Assembly: GCF_042663225.1 (NCBI RefSeq)
Contig: NZ_JBHTAA010000005.1
Span: 124,001-188,000 of the forward strand
Source: Haloferax namakaokahaiae
GTDB taxonomy: Archaea > Halobacteriota > Halobacteria > Halobacteriales > Haloferacaceae
Length of the DNA stretch: 64,000 nucleotides
Reading direction: 5' to 3'
Below are positions 42,055-52,012 of the stretch, in pieces. The notes under the pieces are model-generated. The model was not told the DNA's origin. It saw only the letters and a program-made list of their open reading frames with translations, and did not search any database. How positions within the stretch are numbered: position 1 is the first letter of the stretch; every line of letters begins with the position of its first letter. The position numbers and the translations under genes are program-made.

Positions 42055-43368
42055 CTACTGCGGAGACACGCGCTGTTCGTCTTCGAACTCCACGACTACT
42101 CTCACCTCCGCCCCGGTCGCAACACTAATCGCCTGACTGAGTTGTGGTCCGAGCGCGGGATACGGTTGGTCCGCCGGGCGTCGAACCGTGACGGTGACTT
42201 CGCGGGTCGAATCGCCGACGCCGAGGGTGTCGAAATCGACGCGTATCGACGCGAGTTCGAGCGCGTCGTACTCCGGTCCGTCGAGAACCGACTGAACCGC
42301 GCCAGTCGTCTGGTTTTCGAAGGCGATGTGTGTGGTGAGGAGCACGCCGGGACCGACTGCGGCCACGAGCAAGAACGCCACTGCGACCCACGTGGCGCGG
42401 TCCGCCAGGACGGCTTCGAGACGTTCGCGCGTCGAGTCGGTCGCCTCCCAGAAACCGGGTCGGTAGCCGAGGTACCACAGCGAGAGCGTGCCCGCGAAGA
42501 CGATGCCCGCGACGTTGACCGCGAGCAGGGTGAACGCCCCCATCGCAACCGGCGGGAGCAACCACGCGATGCCGATACCGATGGCCGCGGCGGCGGGGAC
42601 GGTCGCGGCGGCGACGGCGACGCCGACGATGGAGACCGGCAGTTCGGTTGCGAGACCGATTCCCCCCGCTGCACCCGCACAGAGGGCGACGAGGAGAGTC
42701 AACAACCCCGGCGACGTTCGACTCGCAATCTGCTCGATAGTGGTGACGCTCAGTGCCGTCGGGACGAACTGCGCGGTTTTGAGGCCCCATCCGAGTAGCG
42801 CCGCGGTGACGATAGCGACGGTCAAGCCGACGATGGTCGAGCGAAGCCCGGACCTGAACATCTTGCTCTCGCCCAACGCGAGACCGACGCTCCCGGTCAG
42901 CGCCGCACCGACCTGCGGGGCGATGACCATCGACCCGACGACGAGCGCCGGCGAGTCGAGGAGGAGACCGGCCGTCGCCACCAGCGCGCTCAGGACGGTC
43001 ATCCCGTAGTAGGCGGTCGGTTGCGGGTGCAGATTTCGGGCTTTCGTTCGAATCTCGTCGTTCGAGATGCGCTCTTCTTCTTCGTCGCCCTCGACGTACC
43101 GGTCGATGAGTTCCTCGTAGTGGGGTGTCTTCGCCGATTCGGCCGTTCCGATGACGAGGTGTTCTTCTTCGAATCCCGTCTCTTCGAGCGCCTCGCGGAT
43201 GCGGTCTACCGCCTCTGTCGGCAGGGGAAACACGACGAGATACCTGCTCTCGTCCGAATTCTCGCCGTCGTACGTCGGCAAGACGACCGGGTCCACGTTT
43301 TCCCCTCGAAGCGCATCGAGCACGGCATCGAGTGTGTCGTGTTCGACGCGAAGTTGGAGCAGGCGCAT
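42055..43368 (-). CDS. DUF389 family membrane protein (TIGR00341 type)
   Basis: 437 residues. The soluble N-terminal domain (about 1-110, starting MRLLQLRVEHDTLDAVLDAL) is followed by a cluster of six or more membrane helices (about 115-345; e.g. VGSMVIAPQVGAALTGSVGL), where MVIAPQVG is the family signature region. A C-terminal soluble domain covers about 355-437. Family members are thought to be transporters or channels, but none is well characterised. A TATA-like box (minus-strand CTTTTTAG near 43393-43400) lies about 27 bases upstream. It is divergent from arginase. Confidence 0.82.
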   Translation of the reverse strand: MRLLQLRVEHDTLDAVLDALRGENVDPVVLPTYDGENSDESRYLVVFPLPTEAVDRIREALEETGFEEEHLVIGTAESAKTPHYEELIDRYVEGDEEEERISNDEIRTKARNLHPQPTAYYGMTVLSALVATAGLLLDSPALVVGSMVIAPQVGAALTGSVGLALGESKMFRSGLRSTIVGLTVAIVTAALLGWGLKTAQFVPTALSVTTIEQIASRTSPGLLTLLVALCAGAAGGIGLATELPVSIVGVAVAAATVPAAAAIGIGIAWLLPPVAMGAFTLLAVNVAGIVFAGTLSLWYLGYRPGFWEATDSTRERLEAVLADRATWVAVAFLLVAAVGPGVLLTTHIAFENQTTGAVQSVLDGPEYDALELASIRVDFDTLGVGDSTREVTVTVRRPADQPYPALGPQLSQAISVATGAEVRVVVEFEDEQRVSPQ

Positions 43369-43506
43369 GGATACAGAGTGGGCGACGACTCGCTAAAAAG
43401 TGTGTTTCACTGACCTCTTCGTTACCCGAACGGTTCTCTGGAGTGATGTGTCCATCTGAGTGGGTGTTTCGATGCCACTAAAGTCCCTCACCGAGTGCAA
43501 CAGGTT

Positions 43507-44406
43507 ATGGAACGAAACGTGAAAATTCTGGGCGCACCGACCGACTACGGCGCGAACCGCCGTGGCGTCGATATGGGTCCCTCGGCGATTCGATACGCCG
43601 GTCTCGCGGACGAGCTCACGTCCGCGGGCGTATCGGTCGAGGACGCCGGCGACCTGTCGGTGCCCCACCACGCGACCCACGACCCCGACGCTGGGTCCGA
43701 CAATGCGAAGCACCTCCACGAAGTCCGAGAGGTGACCACGACGCTCGCGGACGCGGTTTCGACGGCGCTCGCCGACGGATGGACGCCACTCGCCCTCGGC
43801 GGCGACCACTCTATCGCCATCGGTTCGATGGTCGGGAGCGCCCGCGACGCCGATATCGGCGTCGTCTGGTTCGACGCCCACGGCGACTACAACACGCCCG
43901 AAACCTCGCCCTCCGGCAACGTCCACGGGATGCCCCTCGCCGCCGCACTCGGCGTCGGCGACTTCGAAGCCACCGACTGGGCGAACGCGAGCGGACTGAG
44001 CGCGGAGAACGTCGCCATCGTCGGCCTGCGCGACGTGGATAAAACCGAGGCGGCGGCGATTCGAGACAGCGACATCACCGCGTTCACGATGTCGGATATC
44101 GACGAACGCGGCATCGTCGAAGTGACGAACGACGCGCTCGACGTTGCGACCGACGGCACCGACGGCGTCCACATCAGTCTGGACCTCGATTGGCTCGACC
44201 CCCGCGAAGCACCCGGTGTCGGGACGCCCGTCCGCGGCGGTGCGACCTATCGAGAAGCGCACGAAGCGATGGAACTCGTCGCCGAGAGCGGCGCGATGCG
44301 CTCGTTCGAACTCGTCGAGGTCAACCCGATTCTCGACCAGCACAACGAGACGGCCGAACTTGCGACCGAACTCGCGGCCAGCGCGCTCGGAAAGCGCATC
44401 CTCTGA
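43507..44406 (+). CDS. rocF: arginase (ureohydrolase family)
   Basis: 299 residues from the ATG at 43507 (MERNVKILGAPTDYGANRR). All binuclear manganese motifs are present: LGGDHSIAIG, VWFDAHGDYNTPE and SLDLDWLDP, with the C-terminal ELVEVNPILD. GANRRGVDMGPSAIR is the arginase variant, so L-arginine to ornithine and urea is the likely reaction; agmatinase is less likely. The stop overlaps the NUDIX start by one base (TGATG), suggesting a two-gene operon. Confidence 0.85.
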   Translation: MERNVKILGAPTDYGANRRGVDMGPSAIRYAGLADELTSAGVSVEDAGDLSVPHHATHDPDAGSDNAKHLHEVREVTTTLADAVSTALADGWTPLALGGDHSIAIGSMVGSARDADIGVVWFDAHGDYNTPETSPSGNVHGMPLAAALGVGDFEATDWANASGLSAENVAIVGLRDVDKTEAAAIRDSDITAFTMSDIDERGIVEVTNDALDVATDGTDGVHISLDLDWLDPREAPGVGTPVRGGATYREAHEAMELVAESGAMRSFELVEVNPILDQHNETAELATELAASALGKRIL

Positions 44407-44876
44407 TGTCGGCCCCGAGAGACCAACCGGCCCCGCACGACCTGGCCGCCGGCGTCGTCGTCCTCCGCGACAACGCCGTCCTCGCCGTCTACGAGAAGGA
44501 CCGCTGGGGACTCCCGAAAGGTGGCTCCGAACCCGGGGAGTTCTTCGCCGAAACCGCCGCGCGCGAGGCGGCCGAAGAGACCGGTCTCGAAGTCGAAGTC
44601 CAGTCGCTCGCCTTCACGACCGAAATCCGCGGTCCCGACCGGCGAATCTACCTCCAGCGGTTCTACCACGCCGTCGCAACCGACGAGACCGCCCAACCGA
44701 CGCCGAACGACCCCGACGACGAAATCGAGCAGGCGGAGTTCCTCCCGCTGTCGGAACTCGGAAACTTACTCACCTACCGGCCACGCGTCGAACCCCTCCG
44801 CGAGTGGCTCGAAGAGCGGAAATCTCGGCACTACACCTACGACTTGACGAAAGAGCGGGCGACCGTCGAACAGTAA
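44406..44876 (+). CDS. NUDIX hydrolase
   Basis: 156 residues from the ATG overlapping the arginase stop. The Nudix box is complete: GGSEPGEFFAETAAREAAEE followed by TGL (G-x5-E-x7-RE-x2-EE-x-G pattern). The N-terminal strand GVVVLRDNAVLAVYEKDRW is typical of enzymes that act on nucleoside diphosphate derivatives such as Ap4A, ADP-ribose or oxidised nucleotides. The substrate is unknown. The link to arginase by translational coupling is seen but not explained. Confidence 0.87.
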   Translation: MSAPRDQPAPHDLAAGVVVLRDNAVLAVYEKDRWGLPKGGSEPGEFFAETAAREAAEETGLEVEVQSLAFTTEIRGPDRRIYLQRFYHAVATDETAQPTPNDPDDEIEQAEFLPLSELGNLLTYRPRVEPLREWLEERKSRHYTYDLTKERATVEQ

Positions 44877-44905
44877 CCGCGTCAAAAAATCCGCGTCGGA
44901 CGGAG

Positions 44906-47506
44906 TTATTCGTCTACTTCTTCCGCTTCCGCTGATGTCTCTTCAGCGTCTGCGTCTGCTTCTTCGGCGTCTGCTTCTTCGGCGTCTACTTCTGCGCCTT
45001 CGACTTCCTCACCCTCACCGACCATCGACGACGGAATCACGTCCACAGAGGAGACGTAATCGCCCGCATCGAGGTCCATCACGATGACGCCCATCGTGTT
45101 CCGACCGACCGTCGAGAGTTCTTCGACGGGGGTTCGCATAATCTGGCCCTGGTCGGACATGACGACGAGGTCGTCGCCCTCGCCGACGGTGTTGATGGCA
45201 CAGACCGGGCCGTTTCGCTCGTTGGCCTTGATGTCGATGAGTCCCTTGCCGTTGCGCGATTGGGCGCGGTAGGCGTCGATATCGGTGCGCTTGCCGTAGC
45301 CGTTCTTCGTCACCGTGAGCACCCAACTGTCGTGGGCCTCGTCGATGGCGGCCACGCCCGCGACGTAGTCGTCTTCGCTCAGTTTGATGCCGCGGACACC
45401 GCGGGCCGACCGGCCCATCGCCCGGACTTCGTCTTCGTCGAAGCGGATGGACATGCCGCCTTCGGTGCCGATGACGAGGTCACGGGTGCCGTCGGTGACC
45501 TCCACGTCCACGAGTTGGTCGCCGTCGTCGAGTTTCGTGGCGATGATGCCCGTCGAGAGGATGTTCTGGAAGTTATCGACGCTGGTGCGCTTGATGTAGC
45601 CGTTTTTCGTCACCATCGTCAGGTAGCCGTCTATCTCCTCCAAATCGTCGCAGTTGACGACGGCGGTAATCTCCTCGCCGTCGTCGAAGTCGAGCAGGTT
45701 GACCGCGGACTTGCCGCGGGCGGTCCGCGACATCTCCGGCACTTGGTAGGTCTTGAGTTGGTAGACCTGCCCGTGATTCGTAAAGCAGAGTAAGTCGTCG
45801 TGGGTGTTGGCGACGAACACCGACGAGACGCTGTCGCCTTCTTTCAGGTCGGTGCCGATGATGCCCTTGCCGCCGCGGCGTTGGGCGCGGAAGCGTGCGA
45901 TGGGCATGCGTTTGATGTAGTCGTCTTCGCTGACGACGACGGCCACGTCTTCCTCGGCGATGAGGTCGGCGCGTGTGACTTCGCCGGTGTTGGCGACGAA
46001 GGAGGTGCGCCGGTCGTCGGCGTACTCGTCTTTGATGTCCTGCAACTCGCTCTTGATGACCGCGTCGAGTTCGCTCGCCTCCGCGAGGATGGCTTCGAGT
46101 CGCTCGATGGTCGCCTGGACGTCTTCGTACTCCTCTTTGAGTTCGGCCGTCTCCATCGAGGTGAGCGAACCGAGTTGCATCGCAACGATGTGCTTTGCTT
46201 GCTCTTCGGAGAAGTCGAACGTCGGGAGCGGTTCGCCATCGACTTCGACGACGAGTTCGCCCTGCAGTGCGGCTTTCGCGTCGTCGCGGCTCTCGGAGTT
46301 TCGAATCGTCTCGACCACCGCGTCGATGTCGTCGAGCGCCTTCAGCCGACCTTCGAGGATGTGCGCCCGGTCTTCGGCTTCGTCGAGTTCGTACTCGGAG
46401 CGTCGGCGGACGACCTCTCGTCGGTGGTTGAGGTACTCTTCGAGCGTCTCCTTCAGGGTGAGCACTCGTGGCTGGCCATCGACCAGCGAGAGGTTGATCA
46501 TCCCGAAGGTAACTTCGAGGTGGTTGTCGAGTAGTTGGTTCTTGACGACCTCGCCCATCGCGCCGCGCTTGAGTTCGATGACGACGCGGATACCGTCGCG
46601 GTCGGACTCGTCGCGGATGTCGCGGATGCCCTCTATCTTGCCGGCGTTCACGTCGTCGGCGATGCGCTCGATGAGTCGCGCCTTGTTCTCCTGGAACGGG
46701 AGTTCGTTGATGATGATGCGGTTGGCTTCCTCGTCAACGTCGAAGTCGGCGCGGACGCGGATTCGGCCGCGACCCGTCTTGTACGCCTTGTGGACCGCGT
46801 TGCGGCCGACGATGTTCGCACCCGTCGGGAAGTCCGGTCCCTTGACGTGCTCCATGAGGTCTTCGACCGTCGAGTCGGGGCGGTCGATGAGTTCGACCGT
46901 CGCGTCGATAATCTCACCGAGGTTGTGCGGCGGGATGTTGGTGGACATCCCGACGGCAATCCCGGAAGAGCCGTTGACGAGCAGGTTCGGGAACGACGAC
47001 GGCAGCACCGTCGGTTCCTGTTTGCGGTCGTCGTAGTTGGATTGGAAATCGACGGTGTCCTTGTCGATGTCTTCGAGGAGTTCCTCGGCGATGGGGGACA
47101 TCCGCGCTTCCGTGTAGCGCATCGCGGCCGGCGGGTCGCCGTCAACCGAACCGAAGTTCCCCTGTCCATCGACGAGCGGGTAGCGCATCGAGAAGTCCTG
47201 TGCCAGACGCGCGAGCGCGTCGTAGATGGCGGAGTCGCCGTGCGGGTGGTAGTCACCCATCGTCTCGCCCACGATAGAGGAAGACTTCCGGTGCGAGGAG
47301 TTGGCGGTCACGCCCGCTTCGTGCATCGCATAGAGGATGCGACGGTGGACGGGTTTGAGACCATCGCGGACGTCCGGCAGGGCGCGTCCCGCGATGACGG
47401 ACATGGCGTAGTCGATGTACGACTGCTCCATCTCCTGTTCGATGCGTGTGTTCTTGATTTCCGCCGCGATGCCCGCGCCGGGTTCGAATGCGTCGTCTGA
47501 ACTCAT
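44906..47506 (-). CDS. gyrA: DNA gyrase subunit A
   Basis: 866 residues, slightly longer than usual because of an acidic Ala/Glu/Asp tail. The catalytic Tyr131 lies in AAMRYTEARM; the QRDR-like segment HPHGDSAIYDAL keeps Ser92 and Asp96, the residues of fluoroquinolone-sensitive enzymes. The GyrA box QRRGGKG near residue 535 needed for negative supercoiling is present. It works with GyrB, whose gene ends one base upstream of it, in an A2B2 complex. The minus-strand pair runs head-to-head with Topo VI genes. Confidence 0.96.
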   Translation of the reverse strand: MSSDDAFEPGAGIAAEIKNTRIEQEMEQSYIDYAMSVIAGRALPDVRDGLKPVHRRILYAMHEAGVTANSSHRKSSSIVGETMGDYHPHGDSAIYDALARLAQDFSMRYPLVDGQGNFGSVDGDPPAAMRYTEARMSPIAEELLEDIDKDTVDFQSNYDDRKQEPTVLPSSFPNLLVNGSSGIAVGMSTNIPPHNLGEIIDATVELIDRPDSTVEDLMEHVKGPDFPTGANIVGRNAVHKAYKTGRGRIRVRADFDVDEEANRIIINELPFQENKARLIERIADDVNAGKIEGIRDIRDESDRDGIRVVIELKRGAMGEVVKNQLLDNHLEVTFGMINLSLVDGQPRVLTLKETLEEYLNHRREVVRRRSEYELDEAEDRAHILEGRLKALDDIDAVVETIRNSESRDDAKAALQGELVVEVDGEPLPTFDFSEEQAKHIVAMQLGSLTSMETAELKEEYEDVQATIERLEAILAEASELDAVIKSELQDIKDEYADDRRTSFVANTGEVTRADLIAEEDVAVVVSEDDYIKRMPIARFRAQRRGGKGIIGTDLKEGDSVSSVFVANTHDDLLCFTNHGQVYQLKTYQVPEMSRTARGKSAVNLLDFDDGEEITAVVNCDDLEEIDGYLTMVTKNGYIKRTSVDNFQNILSTGIIATKLDDGDQLVDVEVTDGTRDLVIGTEGGMSIRFDEDEVRAMGRSARGVRGIKLSEDDYVAGVAAIDEAHDSWVLTVTKNGYGKRTDIDAYRAQSRNGKGLIDIKANERNGPVCAINTVGEGDDLVVMSDQGQIMRTPVEELSTVGRNTMGVIVMDLDAGDYVSSVDVIPSSMVGEGEEVEGAEVDAEEADAEEADADAEETSAEAEEVDE
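44952..44996. repeat. 15-bp tandem repeats in the gyrA tail
   Basis: Two exact copies of GCGTCTGCTTCTTCG (44952-44966, 44967-44981) and a weaker third copy (44982-44996). On the coding strand each unit encodes five residues of the EEADA kind, so the tail can change length in frame. Confidence 0.7.
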
Positions 47507-47507
47507 C

Positions 47508-49427
47508 TTAGATGTCTACCCATTCGGCGTCCTTCGCGTGGTCCTTGATGAACTCCTTTCGGGGGCCGACTGCGTCGCCCATGAGGATGTTGAACATCCG
47601 GTCTGCGGCGGCGGCGTCATCGACGTTGATCTGCTTGAGAACCCGGTTTTCGGGCTTCATCGTCGTCTCCCAGAGTTGGTCGGGGTTCATCTCGCCGAGA
47701 CCCTTGAACCGCTGGACTTGGGTGGGGTTGCCGTTGCACTCCTCTTCGATAATCCGGTCGCGCTCTTCCTCGGTCATCGCGTCGTAGGTGTTCCCACGGT
47801 AGCGAACCCGGTAGAGCGGCGGTTGGGCGGCGTAGACGTATCCTGCCTCGATGAGCGGGCGCATGTGCCGGTAGAGCAGCGTCAACAGCAGCGTCCGGAT
47901 GTGCGCGCCGTCAACGTCGGCGTCGGTCATCAGGATGATGCGGTGGTAACGAGCCTTCTCGATGTCGAACTCGTCGCCGATACCCGCGCCGATTGCGGTG
48001 ATGAGCGCCCGAACCTCGTTGTTCTCCAAAATCCGGTCGAGACGGTGCTTTTCGACGTTCAGAATCTTCCCGCGCAGGGGGAGAATCGCCTGGAACTTGC
48101 GGTCGCGGCCCTGTTTCGCAGAGCCGCCTGCGGAGTCTCCCTCCACGACGAAGAGTTCGGATTCCGCCGGGTCGCGCGACTGACAGTCGGCGAGTTTCCC
48201 CGGCAGCGACGTCGATTCAAGTGCGGATTTGCGCCGTGTCAGCTCTTCGGCCTGCTTTGCGGCCTTGCGGGCGCGTGCGGCCTCGACTGCCTTCGAGATA
48301 ATCGCCTGCGCGGCGTCGGGGTTCTCCTCGAAGTAGGTGCCGAGTTGCTGGTGGGTGATGCTCTCGACGATGCCGCGAACCTCGGAGTTGCCGAGTTTCG
48401 TCTTCGTCTGCCCCTCGAACTGCGGGTCGGGGTGCTTGACGGAGATGACGGCGGTGAGTCCTTCGCGGACGTCTTCGCCGCGGAGGTTGTCGCCGTCGAG
48501 GTCCGACAGCATGTCCTCGGAGTTCGCGTAGTCGTTGACGACGCGGGTGAGCGCCGTCTTGAATCCGGTCAGGTGCGAGCCACCTTCGCGCGTGTTGATG
48601 TTGTTGGCGAAGGCGTGAATCGACCCCTGCAACTCGTCGGTCGCCTGCATGGCGATTTCGACGGCGATGCCCTCGTCTTCGTCCTCGTAGTAGATGACGT
48701 CGCGGTGGAGCGGCGTCTTCGTCTCGTTGAGGTACTCGACGAACTCGCGGATGCCGCCCTCGAAGAGGAAGGTGGACTCCTGTTCGGTTCGCTCGTCGCG
48801 GAGCGAAATCTCGACCCCGGAGTTGAGGAAGGCGAGTTCGCGGAGGCGATTTTCGAGCGTCGTGAAGTCGAACTCAGTCGTCTCGAAGATATCGTCGTCC
48901 GGCCAGAAGGTGATGGTCGTCCCGGTGTCTTCGTCGGGTTCGAGGTCACGAACGCGCTCGAAGGCACCTTCGACGGGTTCGCCCGCTTCGAACGTATCGA
49001 CGTACACGCCGCCGTCGCGTTTGACTTCGACTTCGAGCGTGGTCGAAAGCGCGTTGACGACGGAGACGCCGACGCCGTGGAGACCGCCGGAGACCTGGTA
49101 GGACTTGTTGTCGAACTTCCCGCCCGCGTGCAGAATCGTCATGATGACTTCGAGGGCAGGTCGGTCGTACTGTTCGTGGGTATCTACCGGGATGCCGCGG
49201 CCGTTGTCGGTGACGCTGACGGACCCGTCTTCGTGAAGGGCCACTTCGATAGCGTCACAGTACCCAGCTAGAGCTTCGTCGATAGAGTTATCGACGACTT
49301 CGTAGACAAGGTGATGAAGACCACGGGAATCGGTAGACCCGATGTACATCGCCGGACGTTTGCGGACTGCCTCAAGCCCTTCGAGGACTTGAATCTGTCC
49401 GGCACCGTACTCGTTTTCCTGTGACAT
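47508..49427 (-). CDS. gyrB: DNA gyrase subunit B
   Basis: 639 residues. The GHKL ATPase domain has NSIDEALAGYCD and DNGRGIPVD and the loop GGLHGVGVSVVNALS. The TOPRIM domain has EGDSAGGSAKQGRDRKF and the metal pair TDADVDGAHI. Together with GyrA it uses ATP to add negative supercoils. A TATA-like box (plus-strand CCCTTAAAG, 49452-49460) lies 29 bases from the start. Gene order gyrB-gyrA with a one-base gap implies one transcript. Confidence 0.96.
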   Translation of the reverse strand: MSQENEYGAGQIQVLEGLEAVRKRPAMYIGSTDSRGLHHLVYEVVDNSIDEALAGYCDAIEVALHEDGSVSVTDNGRGIPVDTHEQYDRPALEVIMTILHAGGKFDNKSYQVSGGLHGVGVSVVNALSTTLEVEVKRDGGVYVDTFEAGEPVEGAFERVRDLEPDEDTGTTITFWPDDDIFETTEFDFTTLENRLRELAFLNSGVEISLRDERTEQESTFLFEGGIREFVEYLNETKTPLHRDVIYYEDEDEGIAVEIAMQATDELQGSIHAFANNINTREGGSHLTGFKTALTRVVNDYANSEDMLSDLDGDNLRGEDVREGLTAVISVKHPDPQFEGQTKTKLGNSEVRGIVESITHQQLGTYFEENPDAAQAIISKAVEAARARKAAKQAEELTRRKSALESTSLPGKLADCQSRDPAESELFVVEGDSAGGSAKQGRDRKFQAILPLRGKILNVEKHRLDRILENNEVRALITAIGAGIGDEFDIEKARYHRIILMTDADVDGAHIRTLLLTLLYRHMRPLIEAGYVYAAQPPLYRVRYRGNTYDAMTEEERDRIIEEECNGNPTQVQRFKGLGEMNPDQLWETTMKPENRVLKQINVDDAAAADRMFNILMGDAVGPRKEFIKDHAKDAEWVDI

Positions 49428-49450
49428 CTGAACTGGCCTAGGATAGCGCG

Positions 49451-49460
49451 TCCCTTAAAG
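49451..49460 (-). promoter_or_regulatory. TATA-like box for gyrB-gyrA
   Basis: Minus-strand CTTTAAGGGA, centred about 29 bases from the start at 49427. Confidence 0.45.
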
Positions 49461-49582
49461 CCTCGCACGCGCGGGCGCGAACTACTTACTAAACAGTCGC
49501 TTTGCCGACGCGTCTGGGCGCATCGCGGGCGAAATTCGAGTGACTCTGCGGCCGCGTTCACTTTCACTCCGGTGCCGGTGAG

Positions 49583-49592
49583 TTCTTAAATC
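49583..49592 (+). promoter_or_regulatory. TATA-like box for top6B-top6A
   Basis: TTCTTAAATC, centred about 31 bases before the ATG at 49619. The gyrB and top6B promoters share a 191-base divergent spacer. Confidence 0.45.
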
Positions 49593-49618
49593 GGGACTGG
49601 GTAGAAGCGCCATAGGAA

Positions 49619-52012
49619 ATGACGTCGTTCCAATCGACGCTCGGCGAAGACGAGGGGATTGCTGAGGAGCTGGCGAAAGGCCAGCGCGAAATCTCCATCG
49701 CCGAGTTCTTCGAGAAAAACAAGCACATGCTGGGCTTCGACAGCGGAGCCCGCGGGTTGGTCACCGCCGTCAAAGAGGCGGTTGACAACGCGTTAGACGC
49801 CACAGAGGAAGCCGGCATCCAACCGGACATCTACGTTGAAATCTCGGAGGCGGGTAACTACTATCGCCTCGTCATCGAGGACAACGGTCCCGGCATCACC
49901 AAAGAGCAAGTCCCGAAGGTGTTCGGGAAACTCCTGTATGGGTCGCGCTTCCACGCCCGCGAACAGTCGCGTGGTCAGCAAGGTATCGGTATCTCTGCGG
50001 CGGTTCTCTACTCACAACTGACGAGCGGGAAGCCGGCGAAAATCACGAGTCGGACCCAAGGCTCCCAAGACGCGGAGTACTTCGAACTCGTCATCGACAC
50101 CGACAAGAACGAGCCGGAGATTCGGACCGCGAAGACGACTTCGTGGGACCGCCCGCACGGCACGCGCATCGAGGTCGAGATGGAGGCCAACATGCGCGCC
50201 CGCCAGCAACTCCACGACTACATCCAACACACGGCAGTCGTGAACCCGCACGCCCGCATCGAACTTCGGGAACCCGGTCTCGATGCACCGATGAAGTTCG
50301 AGCGGGCGACGGACCAACTCCCGCGCCAGACCAAGGAGATTCGCCCGCACCCCCACGGGGTCGAACTCGGGACGCTCCTGAAGATGCTCAACGCGACGGA
50401 CTCCTACTCCGTCTCCGGATTCCTCCAAGAGGAGTTCACTCGCGTGGGCGCGAAGACCTCCGAGAAGATCGTCAACTCGTTCCGCGACCGGCACTTCGGC
50501 CGCGAGATGACGTGGAAGACGCCGGTCGAGGGACAGCACGAACTCGTCGCCGTCGTCGAAGACGCCGTCTCGAACAAAGGGCAGGGACCGACCGCGAAAT
50601 TCGCCGAGGAACTGACCGACAAAATCCTCGGCAAGGACCGCATCGCCCACGAGGAACTCGTGACTCTCGTCTCGAACGTCGCCGCCAGCGTCGGCGAGGA
50701 GACGGGCACCTCCTTCGGGGATACCGTCCAAGCGAACGTCGTCGAGGCGGTGTGGCCGCTCCTCACCGACTCGCGCGAAGCGGATATCTACGCCATCATC
50801 GACGAGGTGGCTTCGACGCAGAAAGACGACGCCGGCAAGTCGTCGATGGCGCGGTCGCTCTCGACGCAGTTCGCCGAGAGCACCGACGAGAAAGACCGTG
50901 CCTCGAAAGTGGATATCGAAGAGTTCGTCCGCTGGGCCGCAGAGCGAACCAAGGAACGCGAAGACGAGACCTACGGCGAGACCGCACAGGAGAACATCGT
51001 CGAGGCGATTTGGTCGCGGATGCGAACCGTCTCGGACGACGTACCGACCGTTCGTGTCATCTCCGACGACCGCGACATCGCCCGCGACCTGCTCGAAGCG
51101 ATGCGCGAGGCCGACATTCTCGCACCGCCGACGGACTGCCTCTCGCCTATCACCCCGGAACTGGTCGAAGCGGGTCTCAAGAAAGAGTTCGACGCAGACT
51201 TCTACGCCGCGGCGACGCGCGATGCCGAAGTCCACGGCGGCGACCCCTTCATCGTCGAGGCCGGTATCGCCTACGGCGGCGAAATCAAAGCCGAAGGGAA
51301 AATCGACCTGCTTCGCTTTGCGAACCGCGTGCCGCTGGTCTACCAGCAAGGTGCGTGTGCCATCACGCAAGTCGTGAAGGGAATCGGCTGGCGGAACTAC
51401 GGTCTCGACCAACCGGGCGGCAGCGGCATGCCGAACGGTCCGGCGGTCCTCATGGTCCACGTCGCTTCGACGAACGTGCCCTTCACGAGCGAATCGAAGG
51501 ACGCGCTCGCCGACGTGCCCGCCATCCGTGACGAAGTCGAACTCGCCATCCGCGAGGCTTCGCGCGAACTCAAGTCCTACCTCAAGAAGCGCCGTTCGCT
51601 CCAAAAGCGCCGCCAGAAACAGGACGTTATCGGCCGCATCCTCCCGCAGATGGCGACGAAACTCGCCGAGGTCACCGGTAACGACCAACCGAACATCGAC
51701 GGCGCGCTCGCTCGCATCATGAACAACGTCAGCGTCGAGCGAGTGGTCGAAGACGGAACGGTCACGCTGTCGGTCAAGAACTATTCGAGCACGAACGAGT
51801 CGCCGGATATCACCGAAATCGTCTCTGCCGAACCCGGCGGACTCAACGGCGAGGCGCAGGTGGTAGACCTCGACGGCGAGTGGTTCATCAAGTGGAACCC
51901 CACGGTCTCGTCTGGTGAGACGGTGACGCTCACCTACACGGTCGAACAGGACGCGTCGTTCGACATCAACGTCGATGGCGTCGAAACCGAGAAACTCACG
52001 GTGAACGTATAA
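49619..52012 (+). CDS. top6B: DNA topoisomerase VI subunit B
   Basis: 797 residues, longer than many archaeal homologues. The GHKL ATPase motifs are AVDNALDATEEAG, IEDNGPGI and GQQGIGISAAVLYS, and the transducer Lys is expected in the KKRRSLQKRRQK region. Residues about 385-475 hold a polar, charged insert (STDEKDRASKVDIEE) typical of halophilic extensions. The C-terminal part is an Ig-like beta domain. Subunit B binds ATP and drives DNA-gate opening. The last base of the TAA stop is the first base of the top6A ATG. Confidence 0.94.
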   Translation: MTSFQSTLGEDEGIAEELAKGQREISIAEFFEKNKHMLGFDSGARGLVTAVKEAVDNALDATEEAGIQPDIYVEISEAGNYYRLVIEDNGPGITKEQVPKVFGKLLYGSRFHAREQSRGQQGIGISAAVLYSQLTSGKPAKITSRTQGSQDAEYFELVIDTDKNEPEIRTAKTTSWDRPHGTRIEVEMEANMRARQQLHDYIQHTAVVNPHARIELREPGLDAPMKFERATDQLPRQTKEIRPHPHGVELGTLLKMLNATDSYSVSGFLQEEFTRVGAKTSEKIVNSFRDRHFGREMTWKTPVEGQHELVAVVEDAVSNKGQGPTAKFAEELTDKILGKDRIAHEELVTLVSNVAASVGEETGTSFGDTVQANVVEAVWPLLTDSREADIYAIIDEVASTQKDDAGKSSMARSLSTQFAESTDEKDRASKVDIEEFVRWAAERTKEREDETYGETAQENIVEAIWSRMRTVSDDVPTVRVISDDRDIARDLLEAMREADILAPPTDCLSPITPELVEAGLKKEFDADFYAAATRDAEVHGGDPFIVEAGIAYGGEIKAEGKIDLLRFANRVPLVYQQGACAITQVVKGIGWRNYGLDQPGGSGMPNGPAVLMVHVASTNVPFTSESKDALADVPAIRDEVELAIREASRELKSYLKKRRSLQKRRQKQDVIGRILPQMATKLAEVTGNDQPNIDGALARIMNNVSVERVVEDGTVTLSVKNYSSTNESPDITEIVSAEPGGLNGEAQVVDLDGEWFIKWNPTVSSGETVTLTYTVEQDASFDINVDGVETEKLTVNV

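Noticed and set aside
45260..49271. Long open frames antisense to gyrA and gyrB
   Set aside because: They are mirror frames caused by high GC; the gyrase frames carry all catalytic motifs and the antisense ones none.
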